DNA of 64,000 nt. Origin: Streptomyces sp. MST-110588 (GTDB taxonomy: Bacteria; Actinomycetota; Actinomycetes; Streptomycetales; Streptomycetaceae). Below are positions 8,519-17,367 of the stretch, in pieces. A program made the position numbers and the translations under genes. A model generated the notes under the pieces. That model was not told the origin of the DNA. It ran no database searches and saw nothing but the letters and a program-made list of their open reading frames with translations. Every line of letters starts with the position of its first letter. Within the stretch, counting starts at the first letter, position 1. Location: positions 6,144,001-6,208,000 of the forward strand of contig NZ_CP074380.1 of the NCBI RefSeq assembly GCF_022695595.1, read 5' to 3'.

Positions 8519-10015
8519 ATGACGGAACGACCCCCACAGCGCACACCCAACCGCCAGCTCGCCGCGCTCATCGCGGAGGCGGGATTTTCCAACGCCGGGC
8601 TGGCCCGACGGGTTGATCAACTGGGTCTGGAGCATGGTCTCGACCTTCGGTACGACAAGACGTCGGTGACCAGATGGTTGCGCGGGCAACAACCAAGAGG
8701 GACGACGCCCGCCCTGATCGCCGAGGTGTTCACCCGCCGGCTGGGCCGCCGCCTCTCCGCCCAGGACCTCGGCCTGGACGCCTGCGCGCCGGTGTACGCG
8801 GGCCTGGAGTTCGCGTCCACGCCGAGTGAGGCGGTGGACATCGTCAGCGGGCTGTGGCGCAAGGACTCCGGCAGCCACGCGGAGCTGCGGAAGATCGCCT
8901 TTACCCCGGCCGGGCTGGTGGTGCCCAGCCGGGACTGGCTGATCGGCCGGGCCGACGAGCGGGTGGCCCGCACGGACCCGGCGCCGGAGACGCCGGGGCG
9001 GGTGCCCGTGCAGAGCCGGGTCTCGGTGCCGCGCCAGCGGCAGCAGGAGCGCCCGGAGCGTACGGAACGGGCCGACCTGCGCAGGGACCGGACGGAGCGC
9101 GCCCAGGGGTACCGGGTCACCACCGGGGACATCAAGGCGCTGCGGTCGGTGGGCGAGCTGTTCCGGGCGCTGGACCACGCCTACGGCGGCGGCCACGCGC
9201 GCCAGGCACTGGTGCGCTACCTGGAGCACGAGGCGGAGCCGATGCTGCGCGGCACGTACGGGGAGGCCATGGGCCGGCGGCTGTTCGCCGCCGCCGCCGA
9301 CCTGACCAGACTGGCCGGCTGGACCTCGTACGACATCGCCGCGCACGGCCTGGCGCAGCGGTACTTCGTCCAGGCGCTGCGGCTGGCCCAGGCGGCCGGT
9401 GACCGCGCGTACGGCTCGTACATCCTGGTGACGATGAGCCGGCAGGCGGTCTATCTGGGGCACGGCCGGGAGGCGGTGCAGCTCGCGCGGGTGGCGCAGC
9501 AGGGGGTGGGCAGCGGCGCGCCTCCGGTGGTGCAGGCGCTGCTGCACTCCGCCGAGGCGCGCGGGCACGGCGTACTGACGGAGGTGCGGGCGTGCACGGC
9601 GTCGCTGGCGCGGGCGGAACGGGCGCTGGAGACGGCCCGGCCGGGGGACGAAGTCCCGTACTGGGCGCGCTTCTTCGACGAGGCCCAGTTGGCGGACGAG
9701 CTGGCGCACTGCCACCGGGACCTCCAGCAGTTCAGGGCGGCGGCGCAGCACGCCGAGCGCTCCTTGCAGTTGCGCGGCGCGGGCTTCGCGCGCAGCAGGC
9801 TGTTCTGCCGGGTGGTCCTGGCGACGGCGCGGCTGGGGCTGGGGGAGCTGGAGCAGGCGTGCGCCCTGGGGGCGGAGGCGGCGTTGCAGGCGTCCGAGAT
9901 GCGTTCGGCGCGTGCCCACGAGTACGTACGGGAATTCGAGCGGCGTCTGGAGCCGTACCGGGACGCGGCGCCGGTGCGGGGGTACCGGGACCGGGTGGCG
10001 GCCATGGGGGTGTGA
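8519..10015 (+). CDS. HTH-TPR transcriptional regulator
   Basis: 498 aa. The first ~90 residues form a helix-turn-helix-like region (QLAALIAEAGFSNAGLARRV ... DKTSVTRWLRGQQPRGTTPALIAEVF) typical of a large Streptomyces regulator family. A charged low-complexity linker (about 150-200) follows. The C-terminal ~290 residues are all-helical with TPR-like repeats (EAVQLARVAQQGVG, ARAERALETA, AAAQHAERSLQL). The architecture resembles NsdA-type negative regulators of development and antibiotics, but orthology is not claimed. Conserved beside lipA-lipB. The target is unknown. Confidence 0.8.
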   Translation: MTERPPQRTPNRQLAALIAEAGFSNAGLARRVDQLGLEHGLDLRYDKTSVTRWLRGQQPRGTTPALIAEVFTRRLGRRLSAQDLGLDACAPVYAGLEFASTPSEAVDIVSGLWRKDSGSHAELRKIAFTPAGLVVPSRDWLIGRADERVARTDPAPETPGRVPVQSRVSVPRQRQQERPERTERADLRRDRTERAQGYRVTTGDIKALRSVGELFRALDHAYGGGHARQALVRYLEHEAEPMLRGTYGEAMGRRLFAAAADLTRLAGWTSYDIAAHGLAQRYFVQALRLAQAAGDRAYGSYILVTMSRQAVYLGHGREAVQLARVAQQGVGSGAPPVVQALLHSAEARGHGVLTEVRACTASLARAERALETARPGDEVPYWARFFDEAQLADELAHCHRDLQQFRAAAQHAERSLQLRGAGFARSRLFCRVVLATARLGLGELEQACALGAEAALQASEMRSARAHEYVREFERRLEPYRDAAPVRGYRDRVAAMGV

Positions 10016-10130
10016 GGAGGGGCAAGGGCGGCTGCGAGGACTGGGGGGCGGGCCCGGAGGAGGGCGGGCGGGGGTGGGGGCCGTGAGGGGCTGTCGGGTG
10101 CCGGGCGGGGCCGTGAGGGGCTGTACAGGC

Positions 10131-11429
10131 TCAGGCGGCGGCGGAGAGTTCGCAGGGTTCGTGGAGCGGGGGGAGGCGGAGGTCGGCCAGCATGGCCCGG
10201 GCGGCACGGCGGCCCGAGTGCAGGGCGCCCTGAACCGTACTGGTGTCCCGGTGGTCGCCGCACACATACAGGCCGGACAGCAGGCGCACCGGCCGCCGCG
10301 GGTCGTGCGGGGCCGGCATGGCGGGCACGGCGTACGGGTCGTGGTGGGCCGTCAGGAGTTCCCAGTCGTCGGTCGGCGTGCCGTGGATACGGCCGAGCGC
10401 GGGCCGTACGGCCGCGTCCAGGGCGTCGGCGGGGAGGGAGGCCCTGGAGCCGAGGACGGTGGTGGTGATCAGCGTGCGGCCGGGCGGGGTGCGGGAGGGG
10501 TCGGTCGCCTCCGCGACGTAGGTGTACGCGACCGGGCTCCGTGCGGAGAGGAACAGCGTGGGCTCGCGCGCCGGGGGATTGTCAGTGGTGTGGTGGAGGA
10601 TGGTCACCGGGTGGAAATCGGGGACCCGCAGACCCGGAAGAAGCTCTGCCGCGTCGCGCGCACCGGTGGCCACCAGCGTCGCGCGGCAGGACAGCCGTCC
10701 GTGGTCCGCGGTGTGGACGCTGGTGGTGGAGACGGTCAGCGCGCGGACGGAGGTACGGACCGTGCCGGGGGGAAGGGAGGCGGCGAGGAGGTCGGGGAGG
10801 GTGCCGGAGCCCCCGGCGGGCAGACACAGCCGGCCGGTGGCGAAGGAGTGCAGGGCCTGGGCGGCGCTCAGGCTGGAGCCGTGGAGCCCGGGGTCGCACA
10901 GCAGCGCCTTCAGGAGGGGGCGGAGGAAGCCGTCGGTGAGGTACGGGCGGTAGGCGGGGCGGGCTGCCAGGGCCTCGTCCACGGGGCGGTCCACGGGACG
11001 GTCCGTGCCGCGGTCGGTGCGACGGTCCGGCCGGCGGTCGGTGTGGCGGTCCGGCCTGCGGTCCGCCCAGCGGTCGGCGCGCGAAAGGGCGCGCGCCGCG
11101 GAGAGTGCGCCCCTTGTGCTCCGGGGCGCACTGATGCGCAGTGTCCGCCGGCCGTTGTGGACGCACAGACCGGCGGAGAACGGGCGCAGTACGAGCCCGT
11201 TCAGGCCGGGCGTACGCCGGAGTTCGGGGAAGGAGGTGATCAGGAGCTGGCCGGTACGGTCCAGCCGGAAGCCGTCGAGCTGATCGGTGGTGGCCCGGCC
11301 GCCGACGCGCGGCGTGGCCTCCAGCACGGTGACGGTGGCTCCCGCGCTGGTCAGGTGGTGGGCGGCGGAGAGCCCGGCGAGGCCGGCTCCCACGATGACG
11401 ACGTCCACGGTCGATGCGGTGCGCGACAC
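10131..11429 (-). CDS. FAD-dependent amine-oxidase/desaturase-like oxidoreductase
   Basis: 432 aa, from a GTG with a GGGAGG site upstream. The N-terminus has the Rossmann dinucleotide-binding motif VIVGAGLAGLSAAHHL and EATPRVGGRATT. The C-terminal FAD motif is LYVCGDHRDTSTVQGALHSGRRAA. This pairing is typical of the MAO/phytoene-desaturase/protoporphyrinogen-oxidase superfamily; the substrate is unknown. Residues about 115-150 are an unusual DR-rich tract (repeated xxDR) produced by a 12-bp DNA repeat, so the local fold there must be flexible. The upstream XRE/membrane pair lies on the same strand, 360 bases away with a hairpin between, so it is probably transcribed alone. Confidence 0.85.
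   Translation of the reverse strand: MSRTASTVDVVIVGAGLAGLSAAHHLTSAGATVTVLEATPRVGGRATTDQLDGFRLDRTGQLLITSFPELRRTPGLNGLVLRPFSAGLCVHNGRRTLRISAPRSTRGALSAARALSRADRWADRRPDRHTDRRPDRRTDRGTDRPVDRPVDEALAARPAYRPYLTDGFLRPLLKALLCDPGLHGSSLSAAQALHSFATGRLCLPAGGSGTLPDLLAASLPPGTVRTSVRALTVSTTSVHTADHGRLSCRATLVATGARDAAELLPGLRVPDFHPVTILHHTTDNPPAREPTLFLSARSPVAYTYVAEATDPSRTPPGRTLITTTVLGSRASLPADALDAAVRPALGRIHGTPTDDWELLTAHHDPYAVPAMPAPHDPRRPVRLLSGLYVCGDHRDTSTVQGALHSGRRAARAMLADLRLPPLHEPCELSAAA
10987..11082. repeat. 12-bp coding minisatellite, eight units
   Basis: Eight consecutive 12-bp units beginning CGGT(C/C)... run in frame through the FAD oxidoreductase gene. They encode a four-residue DR-containing repeat on the minus strand. 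The unit is a multiple of three, so copy-number change would preserve the reading frame. Confidence 0.85.
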
Positions 11430-11790
11430 GTGCCCTCCCGGGGTCGGTCCCGGTGCCGGTGGCACCGGGCGAGTGCCCATGACCGGCGCGCGGGATGCCG
11501 AGTTCGTGTCAGGGGACCGTAGAGACGGCGCACGGCCCGACGCAGTCGCGCGTGGACCGCGCACGGAGGCACGCTGAGGCACGGCCTTCCGTCGGGTCGC
11601 CGGGCGCGGGGTCCCGCACAGGTACGGGCTCGGCGAAGCGCGCGGCGGCGGATTCCGTTACGCGGTGGGAGGGTTGCGCGGCGGGATGGCTCGGCGGGGC
11701 GGTGCGGTGGGGTGGGGCAGACCCGGCGGGATGGCCCGGTCTGCCCCCGTCCGGCCGGAAGACCGGCCCCGGCTAGAGCGCCGGCCCCAA
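11430..11790. other. 361-base gap with terminator hairpin
   Basis: No gene is seen. A perfect 10-bp stem (GGGGCAGACC / GGTCTGCCCC, 11714-11723 and 11738-11747) lies downstream of the membrane-protein gene on the minus strand and should terminate the XRE/membrane transcript. The rest is G-rich low-complexity DNA and the promoter region of the FAD oxidoreductase. Confidence 0.6.
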
Positions 11791-11816
11791 CTAGAGCGTC
11801 GGCCCCGGCTGGAGCT
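11763..11816. repeat. 18-bp repeat duplicating the stop of the membrane gene
   Basis: Three 18-bp units (11763, 11781, 11799) of the form CCGGCCCCxxCTAGAGCG. The true TAG stop of the minus-strand gene (CTA at 11791) is in the middle unit. The unit beyond it carries a second, in-frame CTA at 11773. Confidence 0.8.
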
Positions 11817-12360
11817 CCGGTTCCGGCTCCGGTTCGTCCTGGGCCGTCAGGCCGGCCACCCACATCGGCATCAGCCAGTGCGCGACGAACACCGCGAACA
11901 GGACGGGGATGAGGAGGGTCCCGGTCAGTGCGTGACCGGTCAGGCCGTACCCGGTGACGCCGACGAGAACGGCCGCCAGCAGATACGTGGTCAGGCGCTG
12001 CGCCCGTGCGCCTACCCGGTCCCGCTCCGCCAGTTGGCGTTCGTCCAGGACACGTGTCCGCAGTTCCAGGAGGCCACGGGTGGCGCTGTTGATCAGGCCG
12101 GTGGCCACACACCAGAACGGGGTCAGGACGAGCGGGACCAGGACGAGCCAGTGATGGTCGGTCAGGAACATGCCGATGTACCCGGCCGCCGACGCTGCCG
12201 TGAGCACCATATGCGCCGCGACGATCACGCGTCGGCGGGTCGCCGTCGCATGGAGCGCGGCTGCTTGCAGCGCAGCTCCTTCACGGTTGTTCATGAGGGC
12301 GAACATGCGCTCGTCGTAGCGCGTGGGCCGGTTCCGCCGGGTCGTGTCTGTAGTGCTCAC
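11791..12360 (-). CDS. Integral membrane protein paired with a small XRE regulator
   Basis: 189 aa from a GTG that overlaps the stop of the XRE gene (GTGA). A charged N-terminus of about 45 residues precedes four hydrophobic segments in two hairpins (about 48-65 VIVAAHMVLTAASAAGYIGMF, 70-88 LVLVPLVLTPFWC, 122-140 TYLLAAVLVGVTGYGL, 146-165 LLIPVLFAVFVAHWL). A short acidic EPEPEPE tail ends it. No family name is recognised. Small XRE-plus-membrane-protein pairs are common in Gram-positives; the role is unknown. Confidence 0.8.
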   Translation of the reverse strand: MSTTDTTRRNRPTRYDERMFALMNNREGAALQAAALHATATRRRVIVAAHMVLTAASAAGYIGMFLTDHHWLVLVPLVLTPFWCVATGLINSATRGLLELRTRVLDERQLAERDRVGARAQRLTTYLLAAVLVGVTGYGLTGHALTGTLLIPVLFAVFVAHWLMPMWVAGLTAQDEPEPEPELQPGPTL

Positions 12361-12602
12361 TGCTTCCTCCCGTAAACCTCGTCCGTGAGCGGGCGGAACG
12401 GCCGGAGGGAGAAGAGTGCCTCCACCGGCAGTCCGAAGAACTCGGCGATGCGCAGGGCGAGATCGAGGCTCGGGTTGTACTGCCCGCGCTCGATGTACCC
12501 GATGGTCTGGTAGTGGGCGCCGACCGCTTCGGCCAGTGCCTGCCGCGACACCTTGCGTTCCGCGCGCACCATCGCCAGCCTGTTGTGCACCTGCTCACTC
12601 AT
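12357..12602 (-). CDS. Small XRE-family DNA-binding protein
   Basis: 81 aa, essentially one HTH_3 domain: NRLAMVRAERKVSRQALAEAVGAHYQTIGYIERGQYNPSLDLALRIAEFFGLPVEALFSL. This resembles the compact Cro/CI-like regulators that control an adjacent membrane-protein gene. It overlaps that gene by 4 bases. No ribosome site precedes the ATG. Promoter-like sequence lies immediately upstream, so the mRNA may be leaderless. Probably autoregulatory, by analogy. Confidence 0.88.
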   Translation of the reverse strand: MSEQVHNRLAMVRAERKVSRQALAEAVGAHYQTIGYIERGQYNPSLDLALRIAEFFGLPVEALFSLRPFRPLTDEVYGRKQ

Positions 12603-12640
12603 GTATAAGAAGTACTACATCTGGAGACAGGACTACAACG
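12603..12640 (-). promoter_or_regulatory. Candidate leaderless promoter and direct-repeat operator of the XRE gene
   Basis: Read on the minus strand, two TGTAGT hexamers (12637-12632 and 12619-12614) are spaced 18 bases apart, almost two helical turns. TTGTAG could be a -35, with TAGTAC or TACTTC as -10 ending 6-9 bases before the ATG, the spacing of a leaderless start. The repeats are candidate binding sites for the encoded XRE protein. Confidence 0.4.
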
Positions 12641-12742
12641 GGAGCGGTGAGTTCCGGATGTTCCTTGACGGAACAAGGGCCCCACCGAAAGCCGGAAGTG
12701 ATGGGCAGACATCGACGATCACCCCTGGGACACTGGTCGCCC

Positions 12743-13489
12743 ATGGATGAGGTCGAAGTCGTCGTCGCCCACTCCGAGCGCGCGACCCTGCGCGTCGGCG
12801 ACGTGTTCCTGAAGGTGGACGCCGATCAGGGGCGCATCGACGTCGAGGTCGAGGCGATGGCCCTGGCGCCGGTCCCGACCCCGGAGGTCCTGTGGCGCCA
12901 GCCGCCCGTGCTGGCGATCGCCGCGGTCCCGGGGACGGCGCTCGGCCGCCTCGGTGAGCCCTCGACCGCGTCCCCGGCGGCGTGGGCCGCGGTGGGGGCC
13001 GCCATCGGCAAGCTGCACCGCGCGCCATTGCCGTCCTGGCCCGGCCGGGGCGGCCGGGGCCTTGAGGAGTGGGCGGCGGAACTCGACGGCGAGTGCGAGT
13101 GGCTCGTGACGAACGGCGTCCTGCCCGCCGGCCTGGTCGCCCGCAACCGCGAGGTCGCCGAGGCCGCGCTGCGGCCGTGGACTCCGGTGTTCACCCACGG
13201 CGATCTGCAGATCGCTCACGTGTTCATCGACGGCGACGAGGTCACCGGCATCATCGACTGGTCCGAGGCGGGCCAGGGCGATGCCCTGTTCGACCTCGCC
13301 ATCCTGACGCTCGGACACGAGGAGCGCCTCGGCGACGTCGTCGCCGGCTACGGCACGGACGCCGACCTCGACGTGATCCGCGCGTGGTGGTCGCTGCGAA
13401 GCCTGCTGGGGGTTCGCTGGCTGGTCGAGCACGGCTTCGACCCGTTCGCGCCGGGCTGTGAGGTCGACGTACTGAGATCCCGGATGTGA
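12743..13489 (+). CDS. Aminoglycoside-phosphotransferase-fold kinase
   Basis: 248 aa. The C-terminal half has the Brenner motif FTHGDLQIAHVFIDG (HGD with the catalytic Asp; His where many family members have Asn) and the metal-binding IIDWSEAGQGD. The N-terminal lobe is short, with RVGDVFLKVDADQG as the ATP-binding strand. The substrate could be an antibiotic or a small metabolite; nothing here decides. The ATG is chosen because it begins the conserved MDEVEVVVAHSERATLRVG; no ribosome site is visible. Divergent from the XRE gene. Confidence 0.8.
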   Translation: MDEVEVVVAHSERATLRVGDVFLKVDADQGRIDVEVEAMALAPVPTPEVLWRQPPVLAIAAVPGTALGRLGEPSTASPAAWAAVGAAIGKLHRAPLPSWPGRGGRGLEEWAAELDGECEWLVTNGVLPAGLVARNREVAEAALRPWTPVFTHGDLQIAHVFIDGDEVTGIIDWSEAGQGDALFDLAILTLGHEERLGDVVAGYGTDADLDVIRAWWSLRSLLGVRWLVEHGFDPFAPGCEVDVLRSRM

Positions 13490-13818
13490 GGCTGCGCGGG
13501 CCCGACCGCTATGAGTGCGCTTATGAGTGCGTCTATGAGTGCGGTCTGGCGCACCGGGCCGGCCCGACAGCGTACGGCCGAAGCAGCACAGCTCCAGGAC
13601 GGAAAAGGCAGGCGGAAAAGGTGACCTGTCCGTCCTGGCCGCCGATGCCGACGACGGTGGTACGGCCGCCGCGCCGGGTGGCGGACCAGGCCGGCCGTAC
13701 GGATCGTCGCGGCACGGCCCACGCACGCGATCGTGGCATCCGCGCCGTAAGTCCCGGAGCCCGGAGCCCCGGAGCCCCGGAGTCCCGGAGTCCCGGAAGC
13801 CTCTGAGGTCAGGAGTCG
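13490..13818. repeat. Convergent intergenic gap with two short repeat arrays
   Basis: No gene. Three 12-bp units ending TATGAGTGCG lie at 13508, 13520 and 13532. A 9-bp array of CCCGGAGTC/CCCGGAGCC type covers 13751-13800, just before the end of the minus-strand epimerase gene. No clear hairpin terminator. Confidence 0.7.
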
Positions 13819-14721
13819 TCAGCCGCGCAGTGCGGCTCGGATGCAGTCGTCGATGCGGGGGAAGGCGAAGGTGAAGCCGGTGTCCATCAGGCGTTGGGGG
13901 ATGACGCGCTGGCTGGCCAGGACGTTGTCGGCGAACTCGCCGAGGGCGATGCGCAGGGCCGGGGCGGGCACCGGGAAGGGAGTGGGGCGGTGCAGGACGC
14001 GTCCCATGGCCGCCGTCGCCGCGCGGTTGGTGACGGGCTCGGGCGCGGTGAGGTTGACGGGGCCGGTGAGGTCCTCGGTGTCGATGAGGTGCCGGAGGGC
14101 AGCGACCTCGTCGTGCAGGGAGATGAAGCTCCAGTACTGCCGTCCGCTGCCGAGCCGGCCGCCAAGGCCCAGCTTGAAGAACGGGAAGAGCCGGCCCCAC
14201 GCGCCGCCCGTGCGCCCGACGACCAGTCCGGTGCGGGCGAAGACCGTCCGTACGCCGGCTTCGACGGCCAGCTGGGCGGCCTCCTCCCAGTCGGCGCAGA
14301 CCCGGGCCAGGAAGTCGTCTCCGGGCGGCGCCGACTCGTCCACCCGCTGGTCGCCCGTATCGCCGTAGAAGCCGATCGCGCTGCCGCAGACGAAGACCTC
14401 GGGCGGGGTGTCCATGGCGGCGACGGCCTCGGCGATCGCGGCGGTGCCCAGCACGCGGCTGTCCCGGATCTCCCGTTTGTACGCGTCGCTCCAGCGGTGG
14501 TCGCCGACGCCCGCGCCCGCGAGGTGGACCACCGCGTCACACCCGGCGAGCCCGGCCGCGTCCACTTTCTGACGCAGCGGGTCCCACTCCACCTCGTCGG
14601 TGTGCCGGGGCAGATGCCGTACGAGACGGACGACTCCGTGGCCGTCAGCGCGCAGGGACCGTACGAGGGCTGTGCCGATGAGACCGGTCGAACCGGTGAT
14701 CGCGATCCGCATAGGAGTCAT
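13819..14721 (-). CDS. TIGR01777-family NAD(P)-dependent epimerase
   Basis: 300 aa. The N-terminal extended-SDR motif ITGSTGLIGTALVRSL is followed by WDPLRQKVDAAGLAGCDAVVHLAGAGVGDHRW and RTGLVVGRTGGAWGRLFPFF, diagnostic of TIGR01777 proteins. A DUF1731 C-terminal segment (FPVPAPALRIALGEFADNVLASQRVIPQRLMDTGFTFAFP) ends it. The substrate is unknown for the family. MTPMRIAITG is taken as the start; MRIAITG three codons later is possible. Divergent from the acetyltransferase gene with only about 38 bases between starts. Confidence 0.92.
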   Translation of the reverse strand: MTPMRIAITGSTGLIGTALVRSLRADGHGVVRLVRHLPRHTDEVEWDPLRQKVDAAGLAGCDAVVHLAGAGVGDHRWSDAYKREIRDSRVLGTAAIAEAVAAMDTPPEVFVCGSAIGFYGDTGDQRVDESAPPGDDFLARVCADWEEAAQLAVEAGVRTVFARTGLVVGRTGGAWGRLFPFFKLGLGGRLGSGRQYWSFISLHDEVAALRHLIDTEDLTGPVNLTAPEPVTNRAATAAMGRVLHRPTPFPVPAPALRIALGEFADNVLASQRVIPQRLMDTGFTFAFPRIDDCIRAALRG

Positions 14722-14759
14722 ACTGCCCCCGGTTCCCCTCCCATGACACAGTGGCACGC

Positions 14760-15356
14760 ATGTCCGAAGCGTTCGTACGTACTGCCGTCCCGGCCGACGA
14801 GATCCTGCTGGGCGACCTCGACCGCCGTACGTGGTCGCCGCTGCACGCGGTCCAGCCCCGGCCGGAGCCGCCGTACGAACCGTTCTTCGACGACCGGCAT
14901 CTGCCGCAGGACTTCCTGGTGGCGGAGCTCGCGGGCCGGGTCGCCGGCTATCTGCGGCTGGTGCCGCCGACATCGCTGCTCTGCCACGCCCACGTACGGC
15001 AGATCCAGGGGCTGGCGGTGGACACCTGGGCGAGGGGGCGCGGGGTGGCGCGCGCCCTCTTGGAAGCAGCGTGTGAAAGGGCGCGCGCGGAAGGCGCGCG
15101 CCGTGTCACGCTGCGCGTGCTCGGACACAATGCGCCGGCGCGCACGCTCTACGCGTCGGCGGGTTTCGTGGTGGAGGGCGTACTGCCGGGAGAATTCTTG
15201 CTGGACGGTACGTATGTTGACGATGTGCTGATGGGGAAGACCGTCGGGGGCGGTCCGCAGGGCGCGGAGCGCTCGGGCAGCGCGGAGCGCGCGGGCAGCG
15301 TGGAGCGCGCGGGTGGGCCGGGCGGCGTGGGCGGTTTGTTGCACCGAGGGGACTGA
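14760..15356 (+). CDS. GNAT-family N-acetyltransferase
   Basis: 198 aa. The acetyl-CoA loop is VRQIQGLAVDTWARGRGVARALLEAA (R/QxxGxG/A type), followed by RVTLRVLGHNAPARTLYASAGFVVEGVLPGEFLLDGTYVDDVLM, the classic C-terminal GNAT motif B. The last ~35 residues are repetitive (AERSGS, AERAGS, VERAGG) and come from an 18-bp DNA repeat; homologues normally end near the DDVLM motif. An in-frame GTG at 14751 is an alternative start. Substrate unknown. Confidence 0.88.
   Translation: MSEAFVRTAVPADEILLGDLDRRTWSPLHAVQPRPEPPYEPFFDDRHLPQDFLVAELAGRVAGYLRLVPPTSLLCHAHVRQIQGLAVDTWARGRGVARALLEAACERARAEGARRVTLRVLGHNAPARTLYASAGFVVEGVLPGEFLLDGTYVDDVLMGKTVGGGPQGAERSGSAERAGSVERAGGPGGVGGLLHRGD
15262..15315 (+). repeat. 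18-bp coding repeat at the acetyltransferase C-terminus
   Basis: Three 18-bp units (15262, 15280, 15298) of type GCGCGGAGCGCGCGGGCA add a repetitive tail, six residues per unit, to the acetyltransferase. Confidence 0.85.
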
Positions 15357-15428
15357 CGCGGGCGCCGCTGTGCGGCGAGCGGCGGGCCGGACGCGCGCCG
15401 ACGCGCCGGCGCGCCGGCCGGGCGGCTC

Positions 15429-15947
15429 TTACGGGCGGAAGCGGTCCCAGAGGCGAGGGAACCGTTCCGCCAGCGCCCCGTCGTCGTCGAAGTCGATGTA
15501 CGTGCCGAGCGGCTCGCGCGGCTGCGGCGGCAGTCCCAGGTCCGGCATCTCGCTCCCGGTCAACTGCTCGTACGCCTCGTCCGCCGCGTACCCCAGTTCC
15601 TCGGCGTCGCCGTCCACTTCCTCGTCGAAGTCCTCCAGCAACTCGGCGAGGTCGTCCGGGTCGTGCAGCGCGCCCTCGAAGACCTCCCGGCCCTGGCCGA
15701 TCAGCCAGCAGCGGAAGTAGTCGAAGGCGTCGTCGCTCGCGCCGCCCAGCAGGATTCCGGCCGCGGCCCACAGATCCCAGTGGTACGCCCGGTTGTAGCG
15801 CGACTCGAAGTGGCGGGCGAAGTCCACGACGGAGTCCGGGTCGCGCGCCAGCAGCCGCTCGACCAGCACTTCGGCCTGCTCCTCGGGGTCGCCCTCGGCG
15901 GTCTCGCGGGAACCGTCGATCAACTCCCAGAACTCCGTCTCGTCCAT
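15429..15947 (-). CDS. DUF4240 protein
   Basis: 172 aa, acidic, with the family start MDETEFWELIDGSRETAEGDPEEQ. The helical core continues VDFARHFESRYNRAYHWDLWAAAGILLGGASDDAFDYFRCWLIGQGREVFEGALHDPDDLAELL. Function unknown. An in-frame GTG lies directly before the ATG. Convergent with the acetyltransferase gene, with a 70-base gap. Confidence 0.85.
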   Translation of the reverse strand: MDETEFWELIDGSRETAEGDPEEQAEVLVERLLARDPDSVVDFARHFESRYNRAYHWDLWAAAGILLGGASDDAFDYFRCWLIGQGREVFEGALHDPDDLAELLEDFDEEVDGDAEELGYAADEAYEQLTGSEMPDLGLPPQPREPLGTYIDFDDDGALAERFPRLWDRFRP

Positions 15948-16220
15948 CACGGGACCAGCATCGGGCCTGGCGCCCGGCCCCGCACGCGGAGTGCCCCAGA
16001 TGCGACGGTGTCGTTACCCGTCACAGGCCCCGGTCATGGGCACAGGGAATGCCACGCCTCACCCCGGCCCCCGGACTTGTCGTAAAAGCCGACAAAGGTT
16101 GTCGGGTTTGGCTGTCAGGGTCGGAACAGCCGGAGCGGCCGACAGGGCCGCCTGAGCAGACGGAACCGGCAGAGCAGACAGAACAGATAACTCCGACAGG
16201 GCTGACGGGAGCAGGACGCA

Positions 16221-17234
16221 ATGGTGACGGGCGAGGACAAGGGCCAGGGCACAGGTACGGGTCAGGGCACGGATACGGATACGGATACGGGTACGGCGGG
16301 CCGGAGCGGAGCGGGCGGTGGCGGCGCGCTCAGCGGAAAGGTGGCGCTGGTCGCGGGCGCGACCCGGGGCGCCGGCCGGGCGATGGCGGTGGAGCTGGGC
16401 CGGGCCGGTGCCGTGGTCTACGTGACGGGGCGTACGACCCGGGAGCGGATCAGCGAGGTCGGCCGCGCGACCGAGACGATCGAGGAGAGCGCGGACCTGG
16501 TGACCGCGGCGGGCGGCACCGGGATCGCCGTACCGACCGATCACCTGCAACCGGACCAGGTCCGGGACCTTGTCGAGCGGATCGACCGCGACCACGGGCG
16601 GCTGGACATCCTCGTCAACGACATATGGGGCGGCGACCTCCACGTCCAGTGGGGGAGGAAGATGTGGGAGCACGACTTGGAGAAGGGCCTGCGGATATTG
16701 CGCCTGGGGGTCGAGACCCACATCGTGACCAGCCGGTACGCGCTGCCGCTGCTGATCCGCCGGCCCGGCGGCCTGGTCGTGGAGGTCACCGACGGGACCG
16801 CCGGGTACAACCGCCGCTACCGCGAGCCCTTCTACTACGACCTGGCCAAGAGCGCCCCGATCCGGATGGCGCGCGGGCTGGCGGAGGAGCTGAAGGAGTA
16901 CGGCTGTACGGCCCTGTGCCTGACACCGGGCTGGCTGCGCTCCGAGGCCATGCTCGACACCTACTTCAAGGTCACCGAGGAGAACTGGCGCGCGGGCTGC
17001 GAGCACGACCCGCACTTCGCGATCTCGGAGACCCCGACGTTCGTCGGGCGGGCGCTGGCGGCACTGGCCGCCGACCCGGACGTGGCGCGCTTCAACGGTG
17101 AGTCGCTCTCCAGCGGCGGACTGGCGAAGGAGTACGGCTTCACCGACGTGGACGGCTCGGCGCCGGACGCCTGGCGCTACCTCACCGAGGTCGGTCAGGA
17201 GAGCGGGACGGCCGACGTCACGGGCTACCGCTGA
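16221..17234 (+). CDS. Short-chain dehydrogenase/reductase
   Basis: 337 aa with a GGGAGCAGGA site upstream of the ATG. The first ~38 residues are a low-complexity Gly/Thr/Asp tail (TDTDTDTGT), absent from typical SDRs. The nucleotide-binding motif is KVALVAGATRGAGRAMAVELG. The substrate-site region has LVNDIWGGD. The YxxxK catalytic pair is in PFYYDLAKSAPIRMARGLAEEL. The protein is longer than classical SDRs (~250 aa), with additional helices around MWEHDLEKG and a C-terminal WRYLTEVGQ. Substrate unknown. Confidence 0.9.
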   Translation: MVTGEDKGQGTGTGQGTDTDTDTGTAGRSGAGGGGALSGKVALVAGATRGAGRAMAVELGRAGAVVYVTGRTTRERISEVGRATETIEESADLVTAAGGTGIAVPTDHLQPDQVRDLVERIDRDHGRLDILVNDIWGGDLHVQWGRKMWEHDLEKGLRILRLGVETHIVTSRYALPLLIRRPGGLVVEVTDGTAGYNRRYREPFYYDLAKSAPIRMARGLAEELKEYGCTALCLTPGWLRSEAMLDTYFKVTEENWRAGCEHDPHFAISETPTFVGRALAALAADPDVARFNGESLSSGGLAKEYGFTDVDGSAPDAWRYLTEVGQESGTADVTGYR

Positions 17235-17248
17235 CCCGGCGGCGATAC

Positions 17249-17308
17249 CGGCGCTACCAGCGCGACACCGGCGGTACCAGCGCGACACCGGCGGTACCAG
17301 CGCGATAC
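17249..17308 (+). repeat. 20-bp tandem repeat after the SDR gene
   Basis: Three 20-bp units (17249, 17269, 17289), consensus CGGCGGTACCAGCGCGACAC, begin 15 bases after the SDR stop. Degenerate GCGGTAGCA copies continue to about 17340. Confidence 0.85.
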
Positions 17309-17367
17309 CGGCAAGATCAGCGGTAGCAGCGGTAGCAGCGGGACCGAAGGCCTGGGGCCGGGAGGGA

